Positions 1-6,904 of a stretch of DNA of 9,242 bases are shown here, in pieces (positions within the stretch are counted from its first letter, which is position 1; every line of letters starts with the position of its first letter). The notes below the pieces were generated by a model. The model was given only the letters and a program-made list of their open reading frames with translations. It was not told the origin of the DNA and made no database searches. Both the position numbers and the translations under genes were made by a program. This DNA comes from Bacteroidota bacterium (GTDB taxonomy: Bacteria > Bacteroidota > Bacteroidia > Bacteroidales > B39-G9): the NCBI GenBank assembly GCA_030592465.1, contig JAUVJB010000116.1, positions 1 to 9,242 of the forward strand, written 5' to 3'.

Positions 1-2345
1 GGCAAGACAATAAATTTAAAAGAAGCCGGGGTGCTCTCAACCGCATAATAATTCTTCGATTTAACTACAAATGAATATTCACCACTAGGTAGATTAGTAT
101 ATTCCTTTTTGGTTTGTTCTGTCCAGTTACTCCATTTTTTATCAAAGCCTTCTAACTTATATTTATATTTTATTTTCTTAGTGTTTTCATAAAATGTTGA
201 CGAAAATGAAAAAATAATTGAATTATTTTTATATTCTATTACAGGTATTAAACTTGTCGGTTGCGTTAAGGATAAATGTGTAAAATATTTCCCTTGTTTG
301 ATGGTGTCATTATAATAAGTTCCGTTAAAAATAATAGAATCAGAAGATATTTTCACATTTCGAATTAAAGCTCTGAATGGAATATGAAAATTTTGTTTAA
401 CATTATTATCGTAACGATATAGTTCTTCGTCAATAGAACCTATCCATATTATATCGGTTGTGTCGAGATAAAAACAATATACAAACCCAATTCTTTTAAA
501 TATGGTATCATTAAAAATGAATTTTAAATTATTGTCTTTTTGAAATGAACCTAATGAATAATCAGAGCATGACCATATCTTATTTCTATTATCAGTGCCA
601 ATTTGATTTACTCTAATAGTGTCAAAGCTTTTTTGAAAAGAAGTATCTCTAATAAATTTGAATTCTTTACCATTCTTAATATGAATAGGTTTAAAAAATC
701 CTTTTGATGTTGCTAAAATCATTCTATTATTAATATTATATACAAAGTTAAAATCAAGTTGAGGCAAGCCGTCACTTGTATCATAATGCGAAATTTTATA
801 TTTTAAATCATTGTCTGACAAAAAATCAATTTTATATACCCCGTTATATTCAGAAGTCAACCAAAGATTACCAATACTATCGCTTACAATTTCCCTAATA
901 GATTCCTTAAATTCTTTAAACTTTTGTTTATTAATAAATTTAATGTTTTTAGCTTTATTATTAGTATCTATTTCAAGAGACATAACTCCTGTTGTTAGAC
1001 CAAGAAATAAATAATTTGACAATTTCTTTGATGTCCCCATACAATAAATTAAATCCGTTGCCTCAACTTCTTCAGCGATTGTGTCGTTAATCTGCATAAG
1101 TCCATAATCTCCGGCAGCTAAAAGTCTATCATCAATTTTAATAAAATCCCAAAAACCAAAATTAGTATTTTTAACCTTTAAAATTTTATATTTTTTATTG
1201 GCATCTTTTAAATTAAATTCAGGAAGATAATAAACACCATGAATAGTAGAAAAATAAATTTTAGAATTAAATTTTGTTAATGCGATTATGCTTCCTTCAA
1301 TATTATTTAAGGTTGAATACCGTGTTATAGGGTAATTAATCTGAATATAAGATATTCCATTGTCTAAAGCTGCCCAAAGATTTTCACTTTTATCAATAAA
1401 TACATCTTGAACGGTGTTGTTTTGTAAACCGGAATTTTTATTCACAACCTGAATAAAATCACCATTTCTATCAAACAGAATAATACCTCCACGTATAGTT
1501 CCAAACGCATAAGAGTTATCATTAATTTTAATACCTGAATTTATACCATATTTTTTTATATAATCCCAAACTTGAAGATTAAATTTTTTGATTATTGATT
1601 TTGGAAAATCATTATCATTAAATTTATTATTGTTTGATTTTAAATCAATTAATCCAAGATTATAAATATAAAAACCATTTGAATTATAAATAAAAATTTT
1701 GTTATCAACATAAGGAATAATATAATCAACGTAAATATTTGATGCCCCGGGCAATCTGACTACTGTATCGTTTTTAAGAACAAATAAACCTTTACCTTCC
1801 TGAATAAGGAATAAATGACTGTGGGCAACAAAACCAAGAGATGCAAGTAATTTAACAGGAATAACAGTAAATTTGTTTTTATATAGTTTAAAAATCTTAT
1901 CAATTGTTAAAAAGAAAACACCTTCAGTAGTAATACAAATTTTCCAAACATCATTAAATTTTCTGTCTTCTTCATTTAACTTATCCATTAACGAAACATA
2001 GGTTAATTTGCCCAAAGAATCAGAAGCCATGTATCCTAATTCGTTAAATGCCCCGACATAAATTATTCCGGTACTATCAATTGCGAGTGAACGCACAACT
2101 GAATTATTCGGAGTTGTATATGTTCGCCAACTTTCTCCATCATATTCCAACACTCCTTTATTATTACCAAAATACATCACACCTCTTTTGTCCTGTACAA
2201 TAGCCCAATTTTGAGATTCTGCATCATATTCTTTTGTTGAAAAATTCCTAATAAAAGGCATTCCTTTATACTCAACATTCTGCGAGAAACAGGTTGTGGT
2301 GTAAAGAAAAAAACCTAATAATAAATATGTTTTTAAATTTTTCAT
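1..2345 (-). CDS. Propeller/Y_Y_Y sensor protein, C-terminus beyond window (partial)
   Basis: I translated this frame by hand from the ATG at 2343-2345. It stays open without a stop to the left edge, giving 781 residues of an incomplete protein. Residues 1-21 form a signal peptide (MKNLKTYLLLGFFLY..., cleavage near CFS/QN). About 25-690 are propeller blades of the two-component-regulator type; examples are NWAIVQDKRGVMYFG near 46, FIDKSENLWAALDNGIS near 316-332 and IGNLWLTSEYNGVYKID near 490-505. From about 700 comes a Y_Y_Y domain (GFDKKWSNW near 733, YTNLPSGEYSFVVKSKN near 749). It is a clear paralogue of the gene immediately upstream (2445-6638), aligning from the signal peptide through Y_Y_Y. 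The 99-bp gap and shared strand permit co-transcription. The usual next elements, a membrane helix and a cytoplasmic output domain, lie outside the window. The output could be a phosphatase as in its neighbour, or a histidine kinase; this cannot be decided here. The extracytoplasmic part is presumed to sense a ligand, identity unknown. Confidence 0.9.
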   Translation of the reverse strand, partial: MKNLKTYLLLGFFLYTTTCFSQNVEYKGMPFIRNFSTKEYDAESQNWAIVQDKRGVMYFGNNKGVLEYDGESWRTYTTPNNSVVRSLAIDSTGIIYVGAFNELGYMASDSLGKLTYVSLMDKLNEEDRKFNDVWKICITTEGVFFLTIDKIFKLYKNKFTVIPVKLLASLGFVAHSHLFLIQEGKGLFVLKNDTVVRLPGASNIYVDYIIPYVDNKIFIYNSNGFYIYNLGLIDLKSNNNKFNDNDFPKSIIKKFNLQVWDYIKKYGINSGIKINDNSYAFGTIRGGIILFDRNGDFIQVVNKNSGLQNNTVQDVFIDKSENLWAALDNGISYIQINYPITRYSTLNNIEGSIIALTKFNSKIYFSTIHGVYYLPEFNLKDANKKYKILKVKNTNFGFWDFIKIDDRLLAAGDYGLMQINDTIAEEVEATDLIYCMGTSKKLSNYLFLGLTTGVMSLEIDTNNKAKNIKFINKQKFKEFKESIREIVSDSIGNLWLTSEYNGVYKIDFLSDNDLKYKISHYDTSDGLPQLDFNFVYNINNRMILATSKGFFKPIHIKNGKEFKFIRDTSFQKSFDTIRVNQIGTDNRNKIWSCSDYSLGSFQKDNNLKFIFNDTIFKRIGFVYCFYLDTTDIIWIGSIDEELYRYDNNVKQNFHIPFRALIRNVKISSDSIIFNGTYYNDTIKQGKYFTHLSLTQPTSLIPVIEYKNNSIIFSFSSTFYENTKKIKYKYKLEGFDKKWSNWTEQTKKEYTNLPSGEYSFVVKSKNYYAVESTPASFKFIVL

Positions 2346-2444
2346 GTACTTACTTTTACATATCCAATCAGTCCACAGATTGCATAAATTTAAAAAGTAT
2401 TAATTTGTGAAATTATCGGACTTTTATAAACTTGTAATTTAAAA
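2346..2444. other. Intergenic gap between the two propeller genes
   Basis: This 99-bp AT-rich gap separates the stop of the propeller phosphatase from the start of its paralogue. It contains a small AT-only palindrome over the stop codon and a degraded inverted repeat. I see no convincing TAnnTTTG promoter and no GC-rich terminator with a T tract, so read-through from the upstream gene is plausible but unproven. Confidence 0.5.
2373..2410. repeat. Degraded short inverted repeat (ccacagatt ... aatttgtga)
   Basis: Arms 2373-2381 (ccacagatt) and 2402-2410 (aatttgtga) pair at 7 of 9 positions around a 20-nt AT-rich loop. The left arm shares cacagatt with the inner left arm of the element at 6727-6871, and aatttgtg resembles that element's right arm aatctgtg. 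It looks like a decayed relative of the same repeat. The match is short, so chance cannot be excluded. Confidence 0.35.
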
Positions 2445-2448
2445 TTAC
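2434..2448. repeat. AT-only palindrome at the stop codon of the propeller phosphatase
   Basis: gtaattt-a-aaattac is a perfect 7-bp inverted repeat with a one-base centre overlapping the TAA stop at 2445-2447. It has one G:C pair per arm and no following T tract on the coding strand. It is at best a weak pausing structure and not a convincing terminator. Confidence 0.3.
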
Positions 2449-5400
2449 TTGCCATTATATCTAATACCCAATACAAGAATATCATCTACTTGCTCTAAAT
2501 CACCTGCCCAGCGTTCAATAGTTTTGTCAAGAATAATTTTTTGTTCAAACATACCGGCTTCTCTAATTTGTAAAAACATTTGTTTAAATTGTCGATACTT
2601 AAACTTTTTGGCTTTTTCGCCACCAAATTGGTCTGCATAACCATCAGTAAACATATAAATTAAATCGCCTTTAGTTAATTTAATTTTATGGTTTGTAAAT
2701 GGTTTAGTAATATTTTTATAAATACTAACAGGCATCTTATCCGGACTTACTTCAATAAGTTCATCATCTCTAACAATATATATCGAATTATTAGCTCCCG
2801 CAAAATTTAAAGTATTATTCTCTGCATCAATAACACAAATAGACATATCCATTCCATCACGTATGCTGTCGTCTCGGCTGGATTGCTGTAAAGAGTTAAT
2901 AATTTTGCCCTTTAGATTATCTAAAATCTCATTTGGTTGAATAATATTATTAATATTAACAATTTCATTAATAAAAGATGCTCCAATAATACTCATAAAT
3001 GCTCCGGGTACACCATGTCCGGTACAATCGGCAACTGTAATAATAATTTTTTTATCTTTCTGATGAACCCAATAGAAATCACCACTTACAATATCACGTG
3101 GTTTATATAAAATAAAATATTCTGAAAGTATTTTATCAATTATTTTTTTTGAAGGAAGAATTGCAGCTTGTATTCGTTTTGCATAAATTATACTATCAAT
3201 AATTTCTTGTTTTTGTATTGATATTTCATCACGTTGTTTTAGAGCAAAATCTCGTTGTGTTTGGATTTCGTCTTTTTGTTGTTGAATTTGTTTTTCTGCA
3301 CGTTTTATATTGCTAATATCAGAATCTATAGCAATTAGTTTTTTTACTTTATTATTATCGTCTAAAATTGGTGTTAAAGTTGTTTGAACCCATATTTTAT
3401 CATCTGATTTAGTAATTTTTTCTGTTTCATAAATAATAGCCTTCTTCTCACCAAACCAAACATTAATTAAATCATTAATATGAAGATTTGAATCAATACC
3501 AATAATATTATTTTTCTCATTAATTAATTCATCAATAGTATAACCATACATACGAGAAAAGCCGGCGTTTACCCACACAAAATTACCTTTACCATCCATT
3601 AACGAAACTGCATTGTCCGTTTTACTTGCTACTATTGACATTTTTTTCAATTCTTTATTGACCTGAACTAAAATTTTTGCCTGATTTATAATTTTTTCAT
3701 TTTGCTTTTCTATTCTTTCTTCAGCTTCAATAAGTTTGGTAATATCTGTATCAATAGCAATAACTTTTGTTATATTACCTGTTTTATCAAGTATAGGCGT
3801 TAATGTTGTTTTTGCCCACAATCTTTCTCCTTTAGCATCAACAGTTAAAAATTCATAACTTACAGGAACTTTTTCTTCAAAACATTTATTAATCGCTTTG
3901 TTTACTTTTGGAGAATCATTTGAATTTTTAATGTTTGTTGACACCTTAGAAATAAACTGTTCAAAAGTTAATCCATACATTTGAGTAAAACCCGGATTAA
4001 CCCACTTAAAATTACCTTGTGCATCAATAAGCACAACAGCGTTTTTTGTTTCTTGTACTATAAAAGATAGTTTCTCTAACTCCTTATTTGACTGCTCTAA
4101 TTGTTCAGTTTGTGTTCTTAGCTCTTCTTTTTGTTGTTCAATCTCTTCAACAGCTATTTTAATCCCTTTTTGCAGACGTTGTTTTTCTTTTCTTAAACGT
4201 AATGTTCTAATCTTAATAATTTGATAAATAACAAAAATTGTTATAACAAAATAAGCAATAAAGGCAAAAATTGTTCTATACCAAGGTGAAGAAACTGTGA
4301 ACTCATAAACAGCTTCATCACTTTCAACATCATAAACATTCTTTGCTTTAACTCTAAAATAATATGTCCCTTCAGGCAAATTCGTATATTCCTTTTTAGT
4401 TTGGGAAGTCCACTCACTCCAATCTTCATCAAAGCCTTGAAGAAAATATTTATATTTATTATCTTCTTCCGAATAATAATCAGGATAGGTATATTTAAAA
4501 ATTATTGAATTATTTTTATACTTAATGCTTGTGTTATTTACTATTTTGTGATTATTTCTTTGAAACCCATTATAAATAGTTGAATCTTTAGCAATGGTAA
4601 CTTTTTTTATTATGGGATTATATTTACAGTCAATACTGTATTTCAGGTTTTTATCGAAACGAAACAATGTATTAACTGAAAAGAACCATGCAATGCCATT
4701 ATCATCAACGAAAATATTTTCGAACAAATTTTTTGCAATGCGTTTAAACGGAGCAGTAATTAACTTTTTTAAACTATCGTTATATAGACAGATACCTTTT
4801 TGTATAGTATTAAACCATTTATTATTTTGTTTATCAATAAAAATTCTTTCAATTGATAAAGAATCAATCGAATAATTTAATCCATAAGCATTTAAAGAAA
4901 CAAATTTATAGTCATTCGGGTTTACTGTTGTATCCTTAATAGTATAAAGACCTTTTTCTGAAGATATAACTATTTTATTATCAATAAGGTAAACCCGACA
5001 ATTGTGCATATCGGGCAAACCATGAGAGGTATCATAATAAAACGCTTTATAATTCGACAAATCTTCTTCTTTGTTAAATCTTAAATATATTATTCCATTA
5101 AGCGAGGTAGAAATCCATAAACAACCTTTCTTATCAGTAGTAATAAGCTGAATATTTTCATTAAGCCCTTTAATAGCATCTTTATCATTAAAAATTAGAT
5201 TATTATTAATATCTAATGTTAAAGTCATAGATGAGAGACCATTTGAATTACCAAGAAAAACTCTATTTGGTTTACGAACTGATTGACATATGCTAAAACA
5301 TGCATACATCTTTTTTAATAATTTTACTGTCAAATCATCTTTAACATAAACAAGATCACGTAATGTACCTGCTAACAATATTTCTTTATTATTAAGTTTT

Positions 5401-6638
5401 ATCTTTGAGTGTTCTAAATTATAAATATATTTAGTTGATAAAGGCAATAAGGAGTAGTTATTTACTAAATTGTTACTATCTAATTTCGGCAAATAAAACA
5501 TACCTGATGATGTTCCAACAAATAATCTCTTTTTAAAATAATAAAGAGATTGAATGCTGCCTGAAACACCGTTTTTTTCATTAAATTGAGTGATAGGTGA
5601 ATTCAAATCAATTTTTGAAACACCTTTTTCTGTTGCAAGCCATAAGTTACCCTGATTGTCTTGATAAGAATAATAAATTGAATTTGTCGGCAATCCTATT
5701 GTTTTATCAAATATTTTTACAAGATTACCTTTTGGTGTAATAATTACACATCCCTTTTTCAACGTTGTGATAACACAGTTTCCATTGCTTAATAAATTCC
5801 CTGTATATATATGAGAATCAATAAAATAATCATCAATCTGTGTTTTAAATTTTGTAATTGACTTATCTTCATTAAAATTATTTGATAGTTGATCAATATA
5901 ATTTTTTTTATTAATAGTATCTGTAGGAGAATATAAATAAAATCCGTCATTTCGAGTTCCTAATAAAATTTTATTGTTTTCAAAAGGAAGCATTACATAT
6001 ACAGATTTAGAACAGACAGACTTTCCTTGGTAGAGATTTTTTAATGTATCATCAACAAGCTTAAAAATACCCTTTTCATCATCAACAGTATAAATATCAT
6101 CATTTACTTGAAATGCCCTAAACTTAGATATTTTAGAAGGAATATAAACTTTCTTAAGTTTATTATTATGAAAATGATATATGTATTTTCGTCCTGCTAT
6201 AAAATATATACCGTTAATTGTAGAAAAAACTTTCCATATTTCTTCAAAATTAATTTCTGACAGGCTGTCAGATAATGAAATGTATTCTAATTTTCCTTCC
6301 TGATTATTTTTCAAATACCCAAATTGACGAGTTGTACCAACATATATTACCCCTAAACTGTCAGATACTAAAGAACGAGCATTAATATTATTAGGCAATT
6401 TAAATAATTCCCATGTAACACCATCATAAATTAATACCCCATCGGAATCAGCAAAATACATTATTCCGTTATTGTCTTGAGCAATTGACCAGTTTTGCAA
6501 ACTGAATTTTTGACCTTCAAACGAGTAATTTTTAATAAAAGGCAAACCTGTTTGATAATCAGTTTGACCTTTTAAATGAAATATACTAATAAAAAATATA
6601 CAGAGTATCCAAATAATATTTCTAAAAAAATTTCTCAT
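2445..6638 (-). CDS. Membrane-spanning sensor phosphatase: propeller + Y_Y_Y + TM + PAS-PAS + SpoIIE/PP2C
   Basis: This 1397-residue protein is probably an inner-membrane receptor with a Ser/Thr phosphatase output. Domains in order: signal peptide 1-24; about twelve recognisable propeller repeats 26-670 (for example DNQGNLWLATEKGVSKID 327-344); Y_Y_Y domain about 700-785 (GFDEDWSEW, YTNLPEGTYYFRVKAKN); membrane helix 787-808; coiled coil 810-850; PAS 1 about 851-970; PAS 2 about 994-1112; coiled coil 1113-1150; PP2C/SpoIIE 1150-1393. The phosphatase keeps RIQAAILP, SGDFYW (D1187), ADCTGHG (D1204), DGMD (D1261, D1264), TDG (D1332) and DD (D1385, D1386), so it should be active. The start is supported because the signal peptide begins directly at this ATG; no strong Shine-Dalgarno is seen, as is normal in Bacteroidota. 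Family knowledge suggests dephosphorylation of an anti-anti-sigma (STAS) protein; that is inference. Classical hybrid two-component proteins carry kinase, receiver and AraC domains after Y_Y_Y; this one has none. The sensed signal is unknown. Confidence 0.95.
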   Translation of the reverse strand: MRNFFRNIIWILCIFFISIFHLKGQTDYQTGLPFIKNYSFEGQKFSLQNWSIAQDNNGIMYFADSDGVLIYDGVTWELFKLPNNINARSLVSDSLGVIYVGTTRQFGYLKNNQEGKLEYISLSDSLSEINFEEIWKVFSTINGIYFIAGRKYIYHFHNNKLKKVYIPSKISKFRAFQVNDDIYTVDDEKGIFKLVDDTLKNLYQGKSVCSKSVYVMLPFENNKILLGTRNDGFYLYSPTDTINKKNYIDQLSNNFNEDKSITKFKTQIDDYFIDSHIYTGNLLSNGNCVITTLKKGCVIITPKGNLVKIFDKTIGLPTNSIYYSYQDNQGNLWLATEKGVSKIDLNSPITQFNEKNGVSGSIQSLYYFKKRLFVGTSSGMFYLPKLDSNNLVNNYSLLPLSTKYIYNLEHSKIKLNNKEILLAGTLRDLVYVKDDLTVKLLKKMYACFSICQSVRKPNRVFLGNSNGLSSMTLTLDINNNLIFNDKDAIKGLNENIQLITTDKKGCLWISTSLNGIIYLRFNKEEDLSNYKAFYYDTSHGLPDMHNCRVYLIDNKIVISSEKGLYTIKDTTVNPNDYKFVSLNAYGLNYSIDSLSIERIFIDKQNNKWFNTIQKGICLYNDSLKKLITAPFKRIAKNLFENIFVDDNGIAWFFSVNTLFRFDKNLKYSIDCKYNPIIKKVTIAKDSTIYNGFQRNNHKIVNNTSIKYKNNSIIFKYTYPDYYSEEDNKYKYFLQGFDEDWSEWTSQTKKEYTNLPEGTYYFRVKAKNVYDVESDEAVYEFTVSSPWYRTIFAFIAYFVITIFVIYQIIKIRTLRLRKEKQRLQKGIKIAVEEIEQQKEELRTQTEQLEQSNKELEKLSFIVQETKNAVVLIDAQGNFKWVNPGFTQMYGLTFEQFISKVSTNIKNSNDSPKVNKAINKCFEEKVPVSYEFLTVDAKGERLWAKTTLTPILDKTGNITKVIAIDTDITKLIEAEERIEKQNEKIINQAKILVQVNKELKKMSIVASKTDNAVSLMDGKGNFVWVNAGFSRMYGYTIDELINEKNNIIGIDSNLHINDLINVWFGEKKAIIYETEKITKSDDKIWVQTTLTPILDDNNKVKKLIAIDSDISNIKRAEKQIQQQKDEIQTQRDFALKQRDEISIQKQEIIDSIIYAKRIQAAILPSKKIIDKILSEYFILYKPRDIVSGDFYWVHQKDKKIIITVADCTGHGVPGAFMSIIGASFINEIVNINNIIQPNEILDNLKGKIINSLQQSSRDDSIRDGMDMSICVIDAENNTLNFAGANNSIYIVRDDELIEVSPDKMPVSIYKNITKPFTNHKIKLTKGDLIYMFTDGYADQFGGEKAKKFKYRQFKQMFLQIREAGMFEQKIILDKTIERWAGDLEQVDDILVLGIRYNGK

Positions 6639-6699
6639 AAAGGGTATATAAAAACACCAAAATATAATTAATAAAGTTATTAAATATTGAAGAACTAAC

Positions 6700-6707
6700 C
6701 AAAAATA
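6700..6707 (-). promoter_or_regulatory. Candidate Bacteroidota -7 box (TATTTTTG) upstream of the propeller phosphatase
   Basis: On the minus strand this reads TATTTTTG, an exact match to the Bacteroidota sigma-ABfr -7 consensus TAnnTTTG. It lies about 60 nt before the ATG at 6638. No clear TTG -33 box sits 19-21 nt upstream; that position falls at the tip of the MITE-like element (6727). AT-rich DNA gives chance matches, so this is only a candidate. Confidence 0.25.
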
Positions 6708-6718
6708 ATTCTAAATAA

Positions 6719-6726
6719 CTTTATTT
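6719..6726. repeat. Left copy of 8-bp direct repeat (ctttattt), putative target-site duplication
   Basis: ctttattt abuts the left tip of the nested inverted repeat at 6727 and recurs exactly at 6872-6879, directly after the right tip. Two exact 8-mers meeting both ends of an inverted repeat is the expected footprint of transposition. The A/T-only composition except for one C lowers its weight. Confidence 0.5.
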
Positions 6727-6759
6727 GTAACTATTCAGTCACTATATTAACCTTAATAG

Positions 6760-6828
6760 CCACTGATTCACAGATTTCAAACTACCAAAGGTATTTTTTT
6801 ATATAAAAATTAATCTGTGAATTTGTGG
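6760..6828. repeat. Inner palindrome of the MITE-like element
   Basis: Arms 6760-6776 and 6812-6828 match at 15 of 17 positions around a 35-nt AT-rich loop. The arm aatctgtgaat(c/t)(a/t)gtgg resembles short dispersed palindromes I have seen in Bacteroidota genomes (memory, not searched). It could fold in RNA between the two phosphatase genes. No T tract follows on the minus strand, so it does not look like an intrinsic terminator. Confidence 0.6.
6786..6793 (-). promoter_or_regulatory. Candidate -7 box (TACCTTTG) inside the MITE-like element
   Basis: The minus strand reads TACCTTTG, an exact TAnnTTTG, in the loop of the inner palindrome and about 150 nt before the propeller phosphatase ATG. 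The nearest upstream TTG is about 35 nt away, too far for a standard -33 box. It is a weak candidate, worth noting only because a mobile element may have brought a promoter. Confidence 0.15.
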
Positions 6829-6871
6829 CAAGTATTTATTTTTCAACATTTTATATTGGCTGAGTAGTTAC

Positions 6872-6879
6872 CTTTATTT
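6872..6879. repeat. Right copy of 8-bp direct repeat (ctttattt), putative target-site duplication
   Basis: Exact match to 6719-6726, starting at the base after the right tip of the inverted repeat (6871). See the left copy for the caveat on low complexity. Confidence 0.5.
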
Positions 6880-6904
6880 TAATAAATTTTTACTTAAAAA
6901 CAAA

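Larger units (their letters stand above)
6727..6871. mobile_element. MITE-like nested inverted-repeat element, 145 bp, non-coding
   Basis: The tips are inverted repeats of 20 bp with 17 matches: GTAACTATTCAGTCACTATA at 6727-6746, and GTAACTACTCAGCCAATATA read from 6871 back to 6852. Nested inside is a second pair of 17-bp arms with 15 matches, 6760-6776 (CCACTGATTCACAGATT) and 6812-6828. An exact 8-bp direct repeat, ctttattt, flanks the whole unit at 6719-6726 and 6872-6879. There is no ORF inside, so any transposition would need a transposase in trans. It sits in the 266-bp gap upstream of the propeller phosphatase, so it may affect that gene's promoter or the RNA between the two phosphatase genes. 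No transposase is in the window, and the parent family is not identified. Confidence 0.6.

Noticed and set aside
811..1014. Open plus-strand frame of 67 codons
   Set aside because: It lies wholly inside the minus-strand propeller gene, which translates continuously with recognisable repeats; the plus-strand product has no family features.
1..2345. Frameshifted or degraded pseudogene
   Set aside because: A codon-by-codon check found no internal stop in 781 codons and the domain order is intact; it is cut only by the window edge.
4241..4432. Alternative minus-strand frame of 63 codons
   Set aside because: It overlaps the Y_Y_Y and membrane-helix coding region of the 1397-residue protein in another frame; that reading is strongly supported.
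4594..4875. Open plus-strand frame of 93 codons, and similar short plus-strand frames at 2449-2640 and 7353-7535
   Set aside because: They are antisense shadows of the two phosphatase genes with no motifs or start signals.
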